A stretch of 17,467 nucleotides of DNA from Bacteroidota bacterium. Its GTDB lineage: Bacteria; Bacteroidota; Bacteroidia; Flavobacteriales; Flavobacteriaceae. A program made the position numbers and the translations under genes. The notes under the pieces were generated by a model. The model had not been told where the DNA came from. It saw nothing but the letters and a program-made list of their open reading frames with translations, and ran no database searches. Positions 1 to 7,603 of the stretch are shown piece after piece (within the stretch, counting starts at the first letter, position 1; the number at the start of each line of letters is the position of its first letter). The stretch is from positions 1-17,467 of the forward strand of contig JAJYTI010000024.1 in assembly GCA_021793135.1 (NCBI GenBank), given 5' to 3'.

Positions 1-21
1 ATTTCATCTATTTTAAAGCAA

Positions 22-59
22 CAAAGATAAGCGTTATAGTATATTTTTCTACAAATTTA
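22..59 (-). promoter_or_regulatory. Bacteroidota-type promoter for a leftward gene at the left edge
   Basis: Read on the minus strand, TATCTTTG (22-29) matches the Bacteroidota -7 consensus TAnnTTTG, and a TTTG (52-55) sits 22 bases upstream, in the range expected for the -33 element. An ATG lies at 5-7 on the minus strand, about 14 bases downstream, so a leftward gene probably begins there and continues out of the window. A second -7-like match, TAAATTTG, occupies 52-59. Motifs are seen directly; promoter activity is inferred. Confidence 0.55.
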
Positions 60-78
60 TTTGCAATACAATGTATTT

Positions 79-198
79 AGAATTATTTGCTTAATTAATA
101 CAAAGCTTAGAATAATAATCTGTATACATAAGAGAAAAGAATAATAATCTTATATTTATAGATAACCAAAGAAAAATAATCTTTAGAAGTAATATTCT
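79..198. repeat. Spaced cluster of AGAATAATAATCT repeats
   Basis: Two identical 13-mers AGAATAATAATCT lie at 109-121 and 138-150, and a one-mismatch copy AGAAAAATAATCT at 170-182. A degenerate start, AGAATTAT, is at 79 and a related AGAA-N6-TTCT sequence at 185-198. Starts of the first four are spaced 30, 29 and 32 bases, near three helical turns. The cluster lies between the 3' end of the deaminase gene and the leftward promoter at 22-59. It could be an array of protein-binding sites for the leftward gene, but AT-rich chance repetition is possible. Confidence 0.4.
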
Positions 199-204
199 TA
201 TAAA

Positions 205-684
205 CTACTTCAAATAATACATTTTATGGAGGTTTTTAATTTCTTCTAATAATGGACTAGTCGCTGGGCCTCTTACTTCTATATTCGGAACTATATCTTG
301 AACGGGATGAAATATAATTGGACTTTCTGGTACTTTCATTTCTCGCAGCCATTCACCTAATTGTTTGGCAGAGCTTAAATAAACAATCGCTCCTAAACCA
401 ACCCATCCATGTGCAGCAGCGCACATAGGGCAATGTTCGCCCGTGGTATACATAGTGGTATTAGATCTTTGCGCTACAGATAAATTTTCTGCAGCCCAAA
501 CCGCTAATTCATATTCGGGATGTGCGAGCACTGTTTTTTCATTAACTCTATTTCTGGCTTCAGCTATTATTTTATTATTCTTATCTACAAGTACAGAGCC
601 AAAAGCCTGATCCCCTGCATCAATAGATTCTTTTGCTAATTCTAAACAACGTTTTAAATGTATAATATCGGTTTCGTTTAACAT
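205..684 (-). CDS. Nucleoside/cytidine deaminase-family protein (TadA/guanine-deaminase-like fold)
   Basis: A 159-residue zinc-dependent deaminase of the CMP/dCMP deaminase fold, predicted to be a cytoplasmic enzyme that hydrolytically deaminates a purine or pyrimidine base or nucleoside. The first zinc motif is H55-P56-E57 in place of the usual HAE, and the second is E83-H84-C85-P86-M87-C88 in place of EPCxxC. The zinc ligands (H55, C85, C88) and proton-shuttling glutamate E57 are therefore kept, while the flanking alanine and proline are replaced. The length fits single-domain family members (about 150-165). It is unlikely to be TadA itself, which normally keeps HAE and PCxxC. The substrate cannot be read from sequence. 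It lies downstream of purC in the same direction but the purC terminator separates them, so it probably has its own promoter in 685-760, where I see no clean TAnnTTTG. The stop is TAG; no clear terminator follows. Confidence 0.85.
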   Translation of the reverse strand: MLNETDIIHLKRCLELAKESIDAGDQAFGSVLVDKNNKIIAEARNRVNEKTVLAHPEYELAVWAAENLSVAQRSNTTMYTTGEHCPMCAAAHGWVGLGAIVYLSSAKQLGEWLREMKVPESPIIFHPVQDIVPNIEVRGPATSPLLEEIKNLHKMYYLK

Positions 685-763
685 AATCTCTAAATTATTT
701 AAAATATAAATCTACTCCTTTCAATGCTTAACACCTATTTATTTATGTTGCTATTTTAATCAT

Positions 764-798
764 AAAAAAAGTCATGTATAGTTGCCCACACATGACTT
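764..798 (-). terminator. Rho-independent terminator of purC
   Basis: A perfect 9-bp inverted repeat, AAGTCATGT (769-777) and ACATGACTT (790-798), encloses a 12-base loop. Read on the minus strand the hairpin runs directly into a run of seven or more T residues (764-770). It begins about 25 bases past the purC stop codon, so it should end the purC transcript before the deaminase gene. Confidence 0.85.
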
Positions 799-823
799 CC
801 TATTTTTTAGAATGTTTTTTAAA

Positions 824-1513
824 TTAATTATCCGTAAAAAACAATTTTTCTAATTCTAGAGGTTTAACAGACTCATTTCCTTTATAGACTCTCATATTTC
901 CAGCAGATATCTCATCGATGAGCATAATATCACCTGTCGAAATATCTTTTCCAAACTCCAATTTTATATCATAAAGTTCTAATCCGCGTAAGCCCAACTC
1001 TTCTTTAATAAAATTACAAATCCTTACAGTAAGGTTATGTATTTCATCATAATCAGATGCGGTCATAACCTCTAATGCTACTAACGTATCTTTAGAAATA
1101 GTTGGATCGCCACGCTCATCATCTTTTATAGTACATTCTACCAGAGAATTTAATTTCTGTCCTTCTTTACAATACGCAGCATAACGCCTGTAAAAACTTC
1201 CTACTGCACGGTATCTACAAATAACCTCTAGCCCTTGACCAAACATTTTTGCTTCTTTTACTACCATTTGTGCTTTGTCTAGATTGGCACTTACATAATG
1301 CGTGGCTATTCCTTCTCTAGTAAGTTTTTCAAAAAAATAAGTAGATAATCGTAGACCTGACTTGCCCATTCCTTCAATACTTAATCCTACAGTATTTGCT
1401 CCTGGGTCAAACACACCGTCTGTGCCTGTAACATCATCTTTAAATTGTAATAAAACCTCTCCAACTTTGTGGCGATATACATCTTTAGTTTTACCGGTAT
1501 AAATACGTTCCAT
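824..1513 (-). CDS. purC: Phosphoribosylaminoimidazole-succinocarboxamide synthase (SAICAR synthetase)
   Basis: PurC joins aspartate to CAIR using ATP to form SAICAR, a late step of de novo purine synthesis in the cytoplasm. The 229-residue length is close to the usual bacterial short form (about 235-240). The N-terminus IYTGKTKDVYR is the family's nucleotide-binding beginning, followed by LLQFKDDVTGTDGV, and the C-terminal half contains the conserved LYDIKLEFG and IDEISAGNMR stretches (about residues 180-208). No fusion to PurE or another purine enzyme is present, and no other purine gene is seen nearby, so it appears as a single-gene unit ending at the hairpin at 764-798. The ATG at 1513 is well placed for the family N-terminus. 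I see no riboswitch or recognisable purine operator in the 236-base gap upstream. Confidence 0.96.
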   Translation of the reverse strand: MERIYTGKTKDVYRHKVGEVLLQFKDDVTGTDGVFDPGANTVGLSIEGMGKSGLRLSTYFFEKLTREGIATHYVSANLDKAQMVVKEAKMFGQGLEVICRYRAVGSFYRRYAAYCKEGQKLNSLVECTIKDDERGDPTISKDTLVALEVMTASDYDEIHNLTVRICNFIKEELGLRGLELYDIKLEFGKDISTGDIMLIDEISAGNMRVYKGNESVKPLELEKLFFTDN

Positions 1514-1664
1514 ATGCTGATTTATATAAGAATTCGTAAAATTAAGCTAATTATTTATTTATTCATTAAAATACTAAAAATACTTAGTGATTAAACTGAG
1601 CTATAGCGGCACACAGTAAAGGTTTATAACACTTATAGCGCATTATTTTCCCATATAATAATCC

Positions 1665-1672
1665 TATATTTG
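1665..1672 (+). promoter_or_regulatory. Candidate -7 element for the tricorn-like protease gene
   Basis: TATATTTG matches the Bacteroidota -7 consensus TAnnTTTG exactly, 77 bases before the start codon. No TTG is present at the usual upstream distance, so only half of the promoter is supported. The rest of the 236-base gap (1514-1749) between purC and this gene shows nothing else I can name. Confidence 0.45.
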
Positions 1673-1749
1673 AGATCTTAGTTTTTTGTTAGTCTTTAAA
1701 AAATTAACAAATTCCTCTTTTTAAATGTTTAAAAGAAAATCAAAATCTT

Positions 1750-4700
1750 ATGACAAAACGTTTTTATTTACTAGGTAGTCTTCTACTCTGGTCTGCAGCG
1801 ATGTTTGCTCAAGCTAAAGAAACCCTTCTTCTGCGACACCCTGATATCAGTGACACTCACATCACTTTTGTTTATGCTGGCGATGTTTGGGTTGCAGAAA
1901 AAAATGGAGACAATCCTAGAAGAATTACTAACAATCCAGCACTCGAGTTACATCCTAAATTCTCTCCTGACGGCAAAACCATTGCATTTACAGGAAATTA
2001 TGATGGTAATACAGATGTCTACACTGTAGGTATTCATGGAGGAAATCCAGAACGAATTACTTATCATCCTTCTGCCGACATGCTACGAGGTTGGCTAGAT
2101 AACGAAACGGTGTTTTACACCACAACTAGGAATTTTGAATATTCTTTAGGCTCTCGTTTACACGAAAAAAATATCAATCAAGCACAATCAAAGGCACTTA
2201 CTATGCCAGAAGCATATCAAGGATCTCCTTCGCCAGATAGAAAAAAATGGGCTTATATAAAAAATGGAGACCCTAGTGAAAGAGATAGAGTTGCTTTTAA
2301 ACGTTATCGTGGTGGTGGAATGCCTACTATATGGATATTTGATGAAGACACACATGACATTGAGATTATTCCTGGAGAAGAGTCAAATAACATACAGCCA
2401 TTTTGGAATGGAGATGATGTTTATTTCTTGTCGGACAGAAATAAAATTATGAATTTATTCCGATATAACACCAAATCGAAATCAACAGAACAGGTTAGTT
2501 TCTTTGAAGATTATGATATAAAAACTTTCTCAGGAAACGATAAAGAATTAATTCTAGAACAAGGCGGGAAACTTCACATATACAATGTTGCAACAAAGCA
2601 GATTACACCTTTAAACATTTATTTAGATAGTGATGTAATCGATACAAGAGCACATTACGTAGATATGAAAGATCATATAAGAGATTATGCTGTCTCCCCT
2701 ACTGGCGTTCGTGCTTTATTCCAAAGTAGAGGAGAAATATTTTCTGTACCACTAGATAAAGGTGCTACAAGAAATATCTCTAACTCTCCTGGAGCACATG
2801 ATAAGTATCCTTCATGGTCCCCTAATGGAAAATGGATATCATATATTTCAGATGCCAACGGAACTTATCAATTGGTATTACGCGACCAAAAAGCAAAAGA
2901 AGAACCAATCTATATAGATTTAGGAGACACCTATTTCTACTTTGAACCAGAATGGTCTCCAGACAGTAAAAAGTTATTTTACAGCGATAGCCATTTAAAT
3001 TTCTTTTATGTAGATGTCGATTCTAAAAAAGTAACCAAAGTAGATACTGATGCTATGAGCACCAATACCGGACGAGTATATAATCAGTTTCAACCAAGCT
3101 GGTCCACAGATTCCAATTGGATTGCTTATGTAAAAACACTAAACAATCAAGTACCAGCAATTTTCATGTATGATGTGAAAACGGGTGAATCTAAACAGAT
3201 TACCGATGGTATGAGCCATGCACAAGCACCAACTTTTAGTGCAGATGGTAAATACTTATTCTTTACCGCTAGTACCAATATTGGTTTATCTTATCATGGG
3301 TTACACATGACGGCTTATGGCAGTTCACCTACTCGTAGTATATATGCTTTCATTCTTTCTGAAAAAACGCCTAGTCCATTACAACCTAAGAGTGATGAGG
3401 AAGAAATAGAAGAGAAAAACGATAAAAAGAAAGAAGAGAAAAAGGACAAGAAGAAAAAAGATTCAGACAAAAAAAATGATTCTATTGAAGTAGACTTAAA
3501 TAATAATATTCAAAATAGAATTATTGCTTTGCCTATCAAAGGCGGATATTTTAATCAGATAGATGGAAACGTAGAAGGTAAATTGCTTTATACACAACGA
3601 GGCAAACTACATGAATTTGATTTAGATAAACAAAAATCGAAAGAAATTGGATCGGACATTCATGGATTTAAAATCAGTGCTGATGGTAAAAAAATCATGT
3701 ATCGATCAAATGGAGATTTTTATATTTCCGATGTAAATAGAGATATTAAAAATACGCCTGATAATATGGTTAAAACTAACGATATTAAACAGTTAGTAGA
3801 TCCTGTTGCCGAATGGAAACAAGTCTTTAATGAAGTTTGGCATATGCAAAAGGAGTATTTCTACGTAGAAAATATGCATGGTCTTGATTGGGAAGCGGTA
3901 AAAGAACAATATGAACCTATGTTACCGTATGTAAAACACAGAGCAGATCTTACCTACTTACTTAATGAAATGATGGGAGAAATGGTCGTGGGGCATAATT
4001 ATATTTACCCAGGAACGCAACCTACTGCTCCTTCGGTAAGTGTAGGAATGCTTGGTGCAGATTATATTATAGATCAAGATCATTACCGTATTGATAAGAT
4101 ATATTCTACACATAATTGGAATCCTAACTTGAAGGCACCCCTTACTATACCAGGACTAGGTGTAAAAGAAGGTGATTATATCTTAGAAGTAAACGGACAG
4201 AAATTAGACAAAGATGTTAGTATTTATAGTTTATTCGACTTTACAGTTGGTAAACAAGTAAGTTTAACAGTAAATAGCAAGCCTACCCTTAAAGGTGCAA
4301 AAGAAGTCTTAGTATTACCAATCTCTTATGGACAAGAAGTAAATCTAAGAAGAACGGATTGGATGGAAGAAAATCGTAAAAAAGTAGATAAAATGAGTGA
4401 TGGTAAAATTGCTTACATCTACATGCCAAATACGGCCGATGATGGATATAATAATTTTAATAGATATTACTTCTCTCAAATGGATAAAAAAGCAATTCTA
4501 ATTGATGAGCGTAATAACGGAGGTGGAAAAGTTGCTGATTATGTTATAGATCTTTTATCAAGAGATATTATAAGTTATTGGGGAATCCGTGATGGTAAAA
4601 GTTTTACTACTCCAGGAAATGGAATCTATGGCCCTAAGGCAATGATTATAAATGAAAATGCAGGTTCAGGTGGTGATATGATGCCATATATGTTCCGTCA

Positions 4701-5007
4701 CAAAGAACTTGGAAAATTAGTAGGACGAACTACGATGGGAATTTTAGTAGGAATTAGTGGATATCCTCCATTGCTTGATGGCGGAAGCGTAACCTCTCCT
4801 AATTTTGGTGTTTATGATTTAGATGGTAACTGGATCATTGAAAATGAAGGAGTAGCACCAGATGTTTTTGTAGAACAAACTCCTAAAGACTTATTACAAG
4901 GTAAAGATCCACAACTAGAAAAAACAATAGAAATTCTATTAGAGGAAATGAAATCCTATCCTTATAAAGATGTTCCAAAACCAGCTGACCCGGTAAGAGC
5001 TCATTAA
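1750..5007 (+). CDS. Tricorn-like secreted S41 serine peptidase (PD40 propellers, PDZ, S41 core)
   Basis: A 1085-residue homologue of tricorn protease, an oligomeric peptidase that trims peptides. A signal peptide (residues 1-20, ending AMFAQA) predicts export to the periplasm, unlike the cytoplasmic archaeal enzyme. Residues about 25-545 and 590-670 carry PD40/WD40-like propeller strands with repeated F/W-S-x-DGK motifs (for example FSPDGK, WSPNGK, FSADGK). A 30-residue Lys/Glu/Asp-rich linker spans about 548-577. A helical stretch follows, then a PDZ domain (about 804-845, GDYILEVNGQKL) and the S41 core. Candidate catalytic residues are H749 (VVGHNY), nucleophile S973 (AGSGGD) and E1031 (IENEG). 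By recalled comparison with Thermoplasma tricorn (S745, H746, S965, D966, E1023), the residue before the histidine is Gly rather than Ser, and the one after the nucleophile is Gly rather than Asp. It is followed by a strong terminator and then by a second S41 peptidase. Confidence 0.93.
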   Translation: MTKRFYLLGSLLLWSAAMFAQAKETLLLRHPDISDTHITFVYAGDVWVAEKNGDNPRRITNNPALELHPKFSPDGKTIAFTGNYDGNTDVYTVGIHGGNPERITYHPSADMLRGWLDNETVFYTTTRNFEYSLGSRLHEKNINQAQSKALTMPEAYQGSPSPDRKKWAYIKNGDPSERDRVAFKRYRGGGMPTIWIFDEDTHDIEIIPGEESNNIQPFWNGDDVYFLSDRNKIMNLFRYNTKSKSTEQVSFFEDYDIKTFSGNDKELILEQGGKLHIYNVATKQITPLNIYLDSDVIDTRAHYVDMKDHIRDYAVSPTGVRALFQSRGEIFSVPLDKGATRNISNSPGAHDKYPSWSPNGKWISYISDANGTYQLVLRDQKAKEEPIYIDLGDTYFYFEPEWSPDSKKLFYSDSHLNFFYVDVDSKKVTKVDTDAMSTNTGRVYNQFQPSWSTDSNWIAYVKTLNNQVPAIFMYDVKTGESKQITDGMSHAQAPTFSADGKYLFFTASTNIGLSYHGLHMTAYGSSPTRSIYAFILSEKTPSPLQPKSDEEEIEEKNDKKKEEKKDKKKKDSDKKNDSIEVDLNNNIQNRIIALPIKGGYFNQIDGNVEGKLLYTQRGKLHEFDLDKQKSKEIGSDIHGFKISADGKKIMYRSNGDFYISDVNRDIKNTPDNMVKTNDIKQLVDPVAEWKQVFNEVWHMQKEYFYVENMHGLDWEAVKEQYEPMLPYVKHRADLTYLLNEMMGEMVVGHNYIYPGTQPTAPSVSVGMLGADYIIDQDHYRIDKIYSTHNWNPNLKAPLTIPGLGVKEGDYILEVNGQKLDKDVSIYSLFDFTVGKQVSLTVNSKPTLKGAKEVLVLPISYGQEVNLRRTDWMEENRKKVDKMSDGKIAYIYMPNTADDGYNNFNRYYFSQMDKKAILIDERNNGGGKVADYVIDLLSRDIISYWGIRDGKSFTTPGNGIYGPKAMIINENAGSGGDMMPYMFRHKELGKLVGRTTMGILVGISGYPPLLDGGSVTSPNFGVYDLDGNWIIENEGVAPDVFVEQTPKDLLQGKDPQLEKTIEILLEEMKSYPYKDVPKPADPVRAH

Positions 5008-5025
5008 TTTTAATACATTCTAAGT

Positions 5026-5057
5026 AAATAGCGCGTTTAGTAAAACGCGCTATTTTT
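5026..5057 (+). terminator. Rho-independent terminator of the tricorn-like gene
   Basis: AAATAGCGCGTTT (5026-5038) and AAACGCGCTATTT (5043-5055) form a perfect 13-bp stem with the four-base loop AGTA, followed by T residues. The GC core GCGCG stands out in this AT-rich DNA. It starts 18 bases after the stop codon. Because A runs flank the left arm and T runs the right, it could also work leftward, but there is no leftward gene entering it. Confidence 0.93.
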
Positions 5058-5186
5058 ATTTATTATCCTCTTATTTTTAATTTTAAACGCTTTCTTTTTC
5101 ATGAAACAGTTTTTAAGTAAAATCACAATCATTAATTAACTAAACAATAGTTATATCCATAATTATATCAACAAAGAAGGGTGATT

Positions 5187-5213
5187 AATGACATATAATA
5201 ATATTATGTCATT
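5187..5213. promoter_or_regulatory. Perfect inverted repeat upstream of the second S41 peptidase
   Basis: AATGACATA (5187-5195) and TATGTCATT (5205-5213) form a perfect 9-bp inverted repeat with a nine-base AT-only spacer. It is 57 bases before the start codon at 5270, in the leader or promoter region. The symmetry and 18-bp centre-to-centre spacing fit an operator for a dimeric regulator; a leader hairpin is the alternative. No TAnnTTTG is found in this 262-base gap (5008-5269), so the promoter itself is not located. Confidence 0.4.
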
Positions 5214-5269
5214 TTAATTCAGTATATTAAGCTAATTTAACATAATAAGCATCTTTAAAGTTTTTAATT

Positions 5270-7465
5270 ATGCATTTTAAAAAATATTTTTTATCAGCTC
5301 TAATTTTATTTCTTTTAATTCCTTCCGTAAGTTTTGCACAGATAAACGATTATAATCTCGATTTTAATAAAACAGATACCGAAAATGGATTTGTTAATTG
5401 GCACACGTATTTCGGAAATGAGATTAGCAAAGATTCCAAGGAGGCGCATACTAGCGAGTTCTCTGTACGTTTTAATGTAAATGGCAAAGAAGCATTTACA
5501 AACAATATTCCAGATATTTTTATTGGAGAGAAATTAACCTTTAGCGGGTATGTTAAAGCACAAGGCGTAGATTACGTTATTCCAATGATTGCCTTTAAAA
5601 ATAACGAGATATTTATAACTGACGAGGCGGGAGATAAAATAACCGAGTTCACCGACTGGATTCCTTTTGAATTTACCGTTACTATAAAAGAAGACGCTAC
5701 CGATTTTATTGTAGGTATAATTGCCGAAGGAGAAGGAACGGTTTGGATTGATGATTTATCGGTGAAAGTGGATGGAGTTTCTATAGAAAAATTAGAGCCT
5801 AGAGTTATAAAATATTTAGCAGAAGAAGATAAGGAATTTGATGATGGTTCGGGGATAGAAACACTTCCAACAGATAAAGAATCGGTAAAGCATTTAAGAG
5901 ACCTAGGCTTAATTTGGGGATATTTAAAATACTACCATCCAAATATTGGAAAAGGAGATTATAATTGGGATTATGAATTGTTCCGAATGATTCCATTATA
6001 CTTAAACGCAAAGGATGCTGAAAGTAGAGGGAAGTTGATAATTAGTTGGATTAACTATTTAAAGCCATACTCTCATAGTAAAGCTACTGATAAGCGATCA
6101 AAAGATATAAAAATGAAACCCAATTTAGATTGGATTCAAGAGTTAGATTTCACTGATAATATTAAACAAGAGTTATTACAAATTAAAAAAGCAGAACGAA
6201 CTGAAGTACATTATTATGTCAGTGTAAATAATGGTATCCCCTATTTTAGACATGAAGATGCCTATGCGAATATGGAATTTCCCGATGCTGGTTTCCGTTT
6301 GTTAGGATTATATCGATTGTGGAATGCGATACAATACTTTAGTCCCTATAGATATATGTTTGAAGAGGAATGGATGCAAGCTTTAGAAAAATATATTCCA
6401 GAAATAATAGAAGCTAATACTCGAGTGGAATATGGTAAGGTTCTAATGCGATTGATTAGTGAAATAGAAGATTCCCATGCAGGTGTAGTTGATACAGGAA
6501 CTTTAAGAGAAGATGTTTTTGGGCATAGAGAAGCTCCTTTTATAATGAACTTTATAGAAAATAAAGTAGTAGTGGTGAGTAAAGCCATTAATGAAAATTT
6601 AGATACTTCTTCCCTAGAGCTAGGAGATGTAATTTTAAAAGTAAATGGAAGACCTGTAGAAGATATCATGGCAGAGGTAAAGCCCTTAATTTCTCATTCC
6701 AATAAAATTGGTACACAGCAAGGTACAGCTATGGAAGTGATGACAACAAATGAGCCTCAACTAAAAGTGGAATATGAGCGAAATGGAAAGATATTTGAGG
6801 AGGTTATTCCAACCTATACAACACAAGAGATATATAGTTCAGGTATGTATACCTTTATAGAACCTCCATATTTTAAAATGTTTGAGGATAATATTGGCTA
6901 TTTAAGAGTGGATTATATAACTCGTGAAAACAGTCAGGAACTAAAAGAGAAAATAAATAAAGCAAAGCATTTAATAGTCGATATCCGAATGTATCCAAGT
7001 AGTGACTATGCCCAAGACTTCTTAGGTTGGTTATTGCCAAATCGCTATTCTTTTGTTGCATTTTCCAATGCAGATATTTTAAATCCAGGGCAATATTATA
7101 TGTCTTCTAATTTTCAAACAACAGGTAAGGATGGTAATGATGAATATTTTAAAGGAAATATTGCAGCCTTAGTAAGTTTCCCTACGCAAAGTTTTGCTGA
7201 AGGGTGCGCGACAATATTTAAAGGACATCCGAATGCAAAAGTGGTTGGGACTACTACTTCAGGAGCCAATGGGAGTATGATAGATATTAAATTGCCAGGT
7301 GATGTATTATCAACTTTCACTGGTTTAGGGGCATATTATTCGAATGGCGATGATATCCAACGTAGCGGTGTGCAAATAGATGTTGAAGTGCATCCGACGA
7401 TAAAGGCAATTAGAGAAGGCCGTGATGAATATGTAGAAAAAGCTATTGAAATATTAAATGAATAG
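5270..7465 (+). CDS. Secreted S41-family peptidase with N-terminal binding domain and PDZ
   Basis: A 731-residue predicted periplasmic or outer-membrane-associated serine peptidase of the S41 family. Residues 1-24 are a signal peptide ending SVSFAQ. Residues about 25-170 look like a beta-sandwich (galactose-binding-like) domain, judged from alternating strands and the closing VWIDDLSVKVDG. A helical region (about 200-350) leads to the family's S402-H403 pair (EDSHAG), a PDZ domain (about 430-466, LGDVILKVNGRPV), and the C-terminal core with the putative nucleophile S641 in TQSFAEG, then VVGTTTSGANG. The Lys of the Ser-Lys CtpA-type dyad is absent, so the Ser-His tricorn/IRBP-like arrangement is more likely. 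The tail reads IQRSGVQIDV, a QRxG pattern that I recall from many S41 proteins. It follows the tricorn-like gene but the terminator at 5026 suggests separate transcription. The substrate is unknown. Confidence 0.88.
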   Translation: MHFKKYFLSALILFLLIPSVSFAQINDYNLDFNKTDTENGFVNWHTYFGNEISKDSKEAHTSEFSVRFNVNGKEAFTNNIPDIFIGEKLTFSGYVKAQGVDYVIPMIAFKNNEIFITDEAGDKITEFTDWIPFEFTVTIKEDATDFIVGIIAEGEGTVWIDDLSVKVDGVSIEKLEPRVIKYLAEEDKEFDDGSGIETLPTDKESVKHLRDLGLIWGYLKYYHPNIGKGDYNWDYELFRMIPLYLNAKDAESRGKLIISWINYLKPYSHSKATDKRSKDIKMKPNLDWIQELDFTDNIKQELLQIKKAERTEVHYYVSVNNGIPYFRHEDAYANMEFPDAGFRLLGLYRLWNAIQYFSPYRYMFEEEWMQALEKYIPEIIEANTRVEYGKVLMRLISEIEDSHAGVVDTGTLREDVFGHREAPFIMNFIENKVVVVSKAINENLDTSSLELGDVILKVNGRPVEDIMAEVKPLISHSNKIGTQQGTAMEVMTTNEPQLKVEYERNGKIFEEVIPTYTTQEIYSSGMYTFIEPPYFKMFEDNIGYLRVDYITRENSQELKEKINKAKHLIVDIRMYPSSDYAQDFLGWLLPNRYSFVAFSNADILNPGQYYMSSNFQTTGKDGNDEYFKGNIAALVSFPTQSFAEGCATIFKGHPNAKVVGTTTSGANGSMIDIKLPGDVLSTFTGLGAYYSNGDDIQRSGVQIDVEVHPTIKAIREGRDEYVEKAIEILNE

Positions 7466-7509
7466 CATTTTAAATTTCTTAACCGAATTATAAAGCTAAA
7501 CATAACAAG

Positions 7510-7542
7510 AGCCTTCTGAAACGTGATGTTTCGGGAGGTTTT
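7510..7542 (+). terminator. Rho-independent terminator of the second S41 peptidase
   Basis: CCTTCTGAAAC (7512-7522) pairs with GTTTCGGGAGG (7528-7538) around the loop GTGAT, then TTTT. Two of the eleven pairs are G-U wobbles only when read rightward; leftward they become mismatches, so the hairpin is tuned for the + strand transcript. The leftward gene at 7604 converges on it. Confidence 0.85.
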
Positions 7543-7603
7543 CTTCAACAATAAAAGCTAAATGAATATTTAACACTCCTCGATTATAATCAATATAATA
7601 AAA

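Noticed and set aside
79..198. Possible CRISPR-like array because of regularly spaced repeats
   Set aside because: Repeats are only 13 bases, imperfect and AT-only, intervals are about 16-19 bases of similar AT-rich sequence, and there is no cas gene.
1514..1749. Purine riboswitch or PurR site upstream of purC
   Set aside because: I found no purine-riboswitch core, no paired stems of the right layout and no recognisable operator.
5101..5139. Twelve-codon frame starting ATGAAACAG in the gap before the second S41 gene
   Set aside because: Too short, no ribosome site or promoter, and no attenuator-like hairpins arranged around it.
6346..6669. Open frame of 107 codons on the minus strand
   Set aside because: It lies wholly within the S41 peptidase coding region antisense to its PDZ domain, and its composition is low-complexity Ser/Ile/Leu with no recognisable motif.
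7114..7551. Two minus-strand open frames of about 70 codons over the end of the S41 gene
   Set aside because: They are antisense shadows of the conserved catalytic region and its terminator, with no promoter or family signature.
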